Positions 63,920 through 64,000 of a stretch of DNA of 64,000 nucleotides are shown here, one piece after another. The stretch's first letter is position 1; each line of letters starts with the position of its first letter. The translations under genes and the position numbers were made by a program. The notes beneath the pieces were generated by a model. The model made no database searches. It had not been told where the DNA came from and worked only from the letters and a program-made list of their open reading frames with translations. This DNA is from GCA-2720975 sp964469565. GTDB lineage: Bacteria; Planctomycetota; UBA1135; GCA-002686595. The stretch is from positions 372,001 through 436,000 of the forward strand of contig CAYXZD010000001.1 of NCBI GenBank assembly GCA_964469565.1, written 5' to 3'.

Positions 63920-64000
63920 TTCGGTTCGCTCGAAGTGCCGTCTTGGATTTCGGCAGGCGGATGGGTCACTTTGCTGGGCTCGCTCCCTAGCCATTGCACC
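63877..64000 (-). CDS. C-terminal tail of an unidentified gene (partial)
   Basis: Reading the minus strand from the right edge, an open frame of 40 residues ends in TGA at 63879-63877. It reads VQWLGSEPSKVTHPPAEIQ and then a Ser/Asp/Glu-rich tail ending SEDSKD. This tail looks like a disordered protein C-terminus. The stop lies 43 bases inside the end of the deacetylase gene (convergent). The gene's 5' end is outside the window, so no function is suggested. Confidence 0.35.
   Translation of the reverse strand, partial: VQWLGSEPSKVTHPPAEIQDGTSSEPNQPQSGSDSEDSKD

Overview
The window looks like a chromosomal segment of a high-GC (about 60% by eye) planctomycete or close relative. The strongest clue is the left edge: the end of a DUF1553 protein, a DUF1501 protein with a twin-arginine-like leader and a formylglycine-type sulfatase in overlapping frames, an arrangement typical of Planctomycetota. 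Nearly all DNA is coding. Many starts are GTG or TTG, and many junctions overlap (ATGA or TGATG). I saw no insertion sequence, phage gene, CRISPR array, rRNA or transcription-factor gene. One tRNA gene (Val, anticodon GAC) lies near 28.96 kb.

The layout from left to right is as follows. (1) 1-5708: DUF1553/DUF1501/sulfatase operon, truD and a small membrane protein. (2) 5876-16648: a tight plus-strand glycan operon with a sugar-nucleotide epimerase, six GT-B glycosyltransferases, one GT-A glycosyltransferase and a toroid-like protein of unknown role. (3) 16891-21018: a radical SAM/B12-type enzyme, then on the minus strand FtcD followed by a SenB-like (selenosugar synthase family) glycosyltransferase. 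(4) 21209-27130: an island of glycan or small-molecule tailoring genes. It has a GNAT acetyltransferase and a CE4 deacetylase, converging with a minus-strand SxtJ/SxtI/SxtK-like O-carbamoyltransferase cassette that includes an SGNH hydrolase and a previously easy-to-miss 43-residue membrane protein. (5) 27323-47805: mostly housekeeping (HtrA-like protease, tRNA-Val, ald, uppP, gmd, PGRP-type amidase lipoprotein, TPR metallopeptidase, sulfatase-fold lipoprotein, tmk, DNA polymerase III delta', Minf_1886 protein, S41 protease, moaC, accB, accC, lipoprotein). (6) 47798-54596: sugar-nucleotide supply (UDP-xylose synthase, glmS, UDP-glucuronate 4-epimerase, rmlA, rmlD, rmlB). (7) 54922-63919: an exopolysaccharide export/assembly locus resembling XrtA (exosortase A)-associated loci: Wza-like lipoprotein, Wzz-like protein, O-antigen ligase/polymerase, asparagine-synthase-like amidotransferase, two GT4 enzymes and a PEP-CTERM-locus-type deacetylase.

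Taken together, regions 2, 4, 6 and 7 provide precursors (UDP-Xyl, UDP-GalA, a dTDP-deoxysugar, GDP-4-keto-6-deoxymannose, GlcN-6-P), transfer reactions, chain-length control, export and decoration for one or more surface polysaccharides. uppP would recycle the undecaprenyl carrier. rmlC, the enzyme after gmd, a BY-kinase and the exosortase are not in view.

Functions are assigned from motifs and remembered family features only; no database search was run. The most notable items are the carbamoyltransferase cassette with duplicated SxtK-like tails, the orphan SenB-like gene behind ftcD, the unassigned toroid-like protein and the planctomycete XrtA-like locus.
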